NCBI GenBank assembly: GCA_013400975.1
Contig: WBMZ01000363.1
Span: forward strand, 1 to 64,000
DNA: 64,000 bases
Origin: Atrichornis clamosus
Taxonomy: Eukaryota; Chordata; Aves; Passeriformes; Menuridae
Direction: 5' to 3'
Shown: piece after piece, positions 60,848 through 64,000 of the stretch
How positions within the stretch are numbered: position 1 is the first letter of the stretch
How the letters are laid out: each line of letters opens with the position of its first letter
Position numbers and translations under genes: made by a program
The notes under the pieces: generated by a model
Told to the model about the DNA's origin: nothing
The model's database searches: none
Seen by the model: only the letters and a program-made list of their open reading frames with translations

Positions 60848-63340
60848 GGAGGCAGAATCAGTCGCTGGAGGTGGTGATACAGAAAGTGCTGGAGCACATC
60901 CAAATGGAAAAATAAGCGGTAGGAATATAGGGGAAGGAGCGCCTGGAATATTACAGCTGGGGACGTAAAACAAAGATGCATTTCTTCACCTTCCACAGTT
61001 TTAAGAACAAGGAACTTTGATATTTTAGGGGCAGTTTGTTATACTAATGGAGTTAATTCCTTCCTGGATAATTACTTTTTTAATGAGAATTTCCCAAGAC
61101 AAATTCAACCTTTATGTCGGGTTAAAAAAAATAAGTATGATATAATGTGACCTTATCTTTGTGCATATCCGTGTGATCTGTCAGGTGAGACAGTGTTTCT
61201 TATCAAGTCACTGTAGCTCTCATCTCACCGCTTCATTACAGATCCGACCACTTTTAATAATCCACGTGTGTCAGTCTGGGTGTGGGAATTAGAGGAGGAA
61301 TGTGGCCAAAGAGCAGAGCTCCCTTCTTACAGAGGCACCACGCTGCAGCCTGGGCTGTTGTTCAGGGTTCAGCTCACTTGCTTCTGCAATATTTGGGTAT
61401 TCAGAGCTTTCTGTGGCTTTCTGTGAATTATCTGAGTTTCCTTGTTAATTCTGGAAGGGGACATCCGATGTGGCAGACCCCAGGAGATGAGAAAGATTTG
61501 CTGGAACACCAGGAGCACTGAGTGCCCAGGGGTTTCAAAGAGAGCTACAGCTGGCTGACACCATCCACAGTGGGTAGGAATTATCAGTTGTGTGCACACA
61601 GTGATACCTGTGGATCACACATTTGAAAAATCGTGATAAATGGAAATGATTATTTCTACGACTCCCAAGTGCTTGTCTGGACTTCCAAAAGCACTGGCTC
61701 CCTGCAGGAAAGCTATGGAGTGCCTCACTGAAGGATTACTCTGAAAAGGTAGCAGGGGACTGTTCCCAGAGGTGGAAAAATGCAGTAGGTCCTGCCTGGA
61801 GCAGCCCAGCTACTGAAGACACCAGTCAGGAGTTCTCTCTCAAGAGTCTGGTAGAGAAACCAGCCCTGACGTGGGGTTCAACACTGGTTCTCCTGTCAAG
61901 TGACTCTTCATGGAGAGGGTTACATCTCCCAGATCCTACGACTCCAGGAACAACATGGACGTGGTAAGTAGAGTAACTACACCTTATTCTAAGGGGAGCA
62001 TCTAGGTCCTGTGGGCACAAGGGTGAATGGGGCAGGATTCCTGCTGCTGCCACCCAGTTCATTTTGATACAACAGGACAAGGAATGGGGTTTCATTCCCT
62101 AGAGCTATGGGGGGGAAGGGAGCTGAGGGATACGCAGCATCCTGTGCAAGAATGGGACAGGACCATGGTGCTGAACAGCACAGCAGAGCCCCAGGCCAAG
62201 ATCCCTTCTGCAGGGCTGTGAGCTCACAGCTATCCTAGTTCGGGTGTTTTTCCACAAGAACAGCTGGCAGGAAAGTACACACCATTCAGGCGAAAACCTC
62301 TCTGGTTAGGGGAGTGGCTTTCTCAGTCAAACCTTTGCAAAAAGGTGCAAAGACAGGGACAACACACCCCAGTGCTCAGAGAAGCAAAGACTGACCAGGC
62401 AGTCAAGAGCTGTGTGGCCAGATGCTTTCGTGGCTGGGCAAGGACCACACAGGAGAGGACTTGTACATGCCCTGGAGTGCAAGTGTGCCATCCCAGAATA
62501 TCCAGATATTCACACTAGGTGTAGTGTGAACACATATGCCACTGGTACTGAAATGCTGCAGAGCCCTTGGAATAGGCAGCTATCCACATCCAGAAACACA
62601 GCAAGTTAAAAAGACCTTATTCCTCATTTCCTGTGCTCCACCTGTAATCACTGAGCTGGCAGGGAAGCCAGAGGGGTTCCACACGTGGCCATTTCACTCG
62701 CAGTTGTAGCTGATGCAAACAGGGAAATCCAAGGGCAGAGGACACTCAAACGTCTTCTGCTTTAACCTAGCTAAACACAAATTCTGTTTCTGACCCAATA
62801 TTCACTGCAGCATTCTGGCTCCACCTGGACAAGCCAGTATCTAGAAGGGTTCTCCAAGAGCATATGGAAGACAATTAATTGTAATCTATTTTTGTCTTAT
62901 CACAAAGCTGCAGGGTGCCAGCTGGTTTAATTGCTGGTCACAGTGTCACACCACAGTGCAGTTGCCTCCAGGAGGATTTGAATCCAGTATCTTTTTAGGA
63001 AACTGATTTCAGAGACTACAACTTTAAGAAATTTAAGTCTGTAAAACAGAAAACCACAGTTATACAGGAACAGTTCAAACTGCATAAGAATGATTCCTTC
63101 TTGTCCCCTCTCTGTTACCAGGTGAGAAATCGTCTCCACAATCCTTTCAGGCTAGAGCTCAATTCCCTTCTTTCCCCAGATCCTATGTCACTTCCAAGCA
63201 GCACATTCAGTTGTGGCCAGTGCGAGACAGGGAAGCAAAGGAAGTTACAGGAATGCAGAGCCCATCCTGTTCCCACTGCACAGGGCTGCCACCTGCAGCA
63301 CACACGGATGCAGGCTTCCAACAGAAGCAACTACTATTTT
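60848..63340 (+). other. Downstream of gene 2: 3'UTR or intergenic
   Basis: No AATAAA or ATTAAA is visible on the + strand from the stop to about 63,348. Either gene 2 has a 2.5-kb 3'UTR, or it uses a variant signal nearer the stop. No coding exon, CR1 copy or RNA gene is recognised here. Confidence 0.4.
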
Positions 63341-63348
63341 GTCTTATA

Positions 63349-63354
63349 AATAAA
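63349..63354 (+). terminator. Candidate poly(A) signal of gene 2
   Basis: The first canonical AATAAA downstream of the receptor stop on the + strand, 2.5 kb away; another lies at 63475. Distance and the overlapping antisense signal make the assignment tentative. Confidence 0.3.
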
Positions 63355-63359
63355 AAAAG

Positions 63360-63365
63360 TTTATT
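63360..63365 (-). terminator. Candidate poly(A) signal for a - strand neighbour
   Basis: TTTATT on the + strand reads AATAAA on the - strand, and the 3'UTR-like sequence lies upstream of it in that direction. It sits within 12 bases of a + strand AATAAA, so the hexamers of two converging transcripts nearly coincide. Confidence 0.35.
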
Positions 63366-64000
63366 AAATCATTTAGACTTGAAAGAAGTCACAATAATCA
63401 ATGCACTCTCAACAATTACAGCAAGTGCATCCTGTACACCACCAACCCAAATGGATTGATTCTGTATCTTATAAATAAAAATTAACATATTTACAGTGAG
63501 AAATAAAAGCATGGCATTAGGCAGTTAAATTAGCAGATTACACAAATGCCTACCAGTTGATTTCTTTTAAAAAGTACAAATCTACAAGATTACATACGAC
63601 ATGTATGACTTCATTAGGTTTAAATTTTCAGAATCACAACATTTTTGTACATAATTTTGACTATGGCTCTTCCAACCACTGCCTATAAAACCCCGCATTT
63701 AATGGCAAAAAGCTCCTTTTCCTCCTCTACAGCTTCATCTGTATAAGATGCATTCCCTAAGATCTACTGTAGTGCAGAAGTATGAAATGATTTCCTCTAA
63801 TGACAGGCTATGGACAGTGACAATATGTACAACTGTGGTACTTTTTTGCTTTAAAAATAGTGCAGATTCCCAGTTTACCCACCAGGGACAAAAACGGAGT
63901 CAAAGTTCATTTCAAAATCATCTTCATTTCACCAAAGAGCAAGTGATCCAGAGAGATACTCACTAGGCTTAGAGACTGTAATTTGCTCTATAAAAATACA

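Larger units (their letters stand above)
63341..64000 (-). other. AT-rich, 3'UTR-like sequence of a possible converging gene
   Basis: The segment is AT-rich and free of CR1. Read on the - strand it looks like the last part of a long 3'UTR: it ends with AATAAA (complement of 63360-63365) followed by a U-rich stretch. On the + strand there are also AATAAA hexamers at 63349-63354 and 63475-63480. No coding frame is seen, so the neighbour's coding part would be beyond 64,000. Confidence 0.35.

Noticed and set aside
60280..60915. 211-codon + strand open frame overlapping the receptor's last exon, plus - strand frames there
   Set aside because: It is a shadow of the G/C-rich third positions in the receptor exon. 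It has no splice context or recognisable protein, while the overlapping frame is unmistakably a GPCR.
1..64000. tRNA, rRNA, CRISPR arrays, prokaryotic operons or phage
   Set aside because: Nothing resembling these was seen by reading; the window is ordinary vertebrate DNA. A tRNAscan or Rfam search was not possible here.

Overview
The window looks like nuclear DNA of a bird. The main reason is about a dozen fragments of the avian CR1 LINE, several carrying the diagnostic 3' end (a TTCCAACCCAAACCATTCTATGA-type tail, or its reverse complement). It also has GT-AG introns, CpG islands and simple repeats typical of a compact avian chromosome. Nothing bacterial, viral or organellar is visible.

Two spliced protein-coding genes can be rebuilt exon by exon, both on the + strand. 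Gene 1 (coding exons between 2433 and 24245) has six coding exons whose splice phases agree (0,0,1,1,2). It encodes a 232-residue protein I cannot name, rich in Tyr and Trp, with a repeated LE-x-KSIY-x-x-D(Y/F) motif. Its start codon lies on a tiny exon 16 kb upstream of the rest, and a canonical AATAAA follows the stop by about 135 bases. The CpG island at the left edge of the window may be its promoter.

Gene 2 (54820 to 60847) has three coding exons encoding a complete 370-residue class A aminergic GPCR. It has the amine-binding Asp, DRY, CWxP and NPxxY motifs. Its binding-pocket residues and the SFLPVMQGWN segment in TM4/ECL2 point closest to 5-HT4, with H2 histamine and invertebrate beta-octopamine-like receptors as alternatives. 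A CpG island at about 47.8-48.7 kb with a strong splice donor is the probable promoter and noncoding first exon. A 24-bp minisatellite lies just downstream in the first intron.

Between the genes (24.4-47.8 kb) I see no supported coding exon: only CR1 fragments, microsatellites, one small CpG-rich patch near 45.0-45.2 kb, and unique noncoding sequence. The right edge (63.3-64.0 kb) is AT-rich and resembles a 3'UTR, with poly(A) signals on both strands. It may be where gene 2 meets a converging neighbour. The two genes share strand but show no evident functional link: gene 1 may be a structural or axonemal-type protein (inference), and gene 2 is a membrane receptor.
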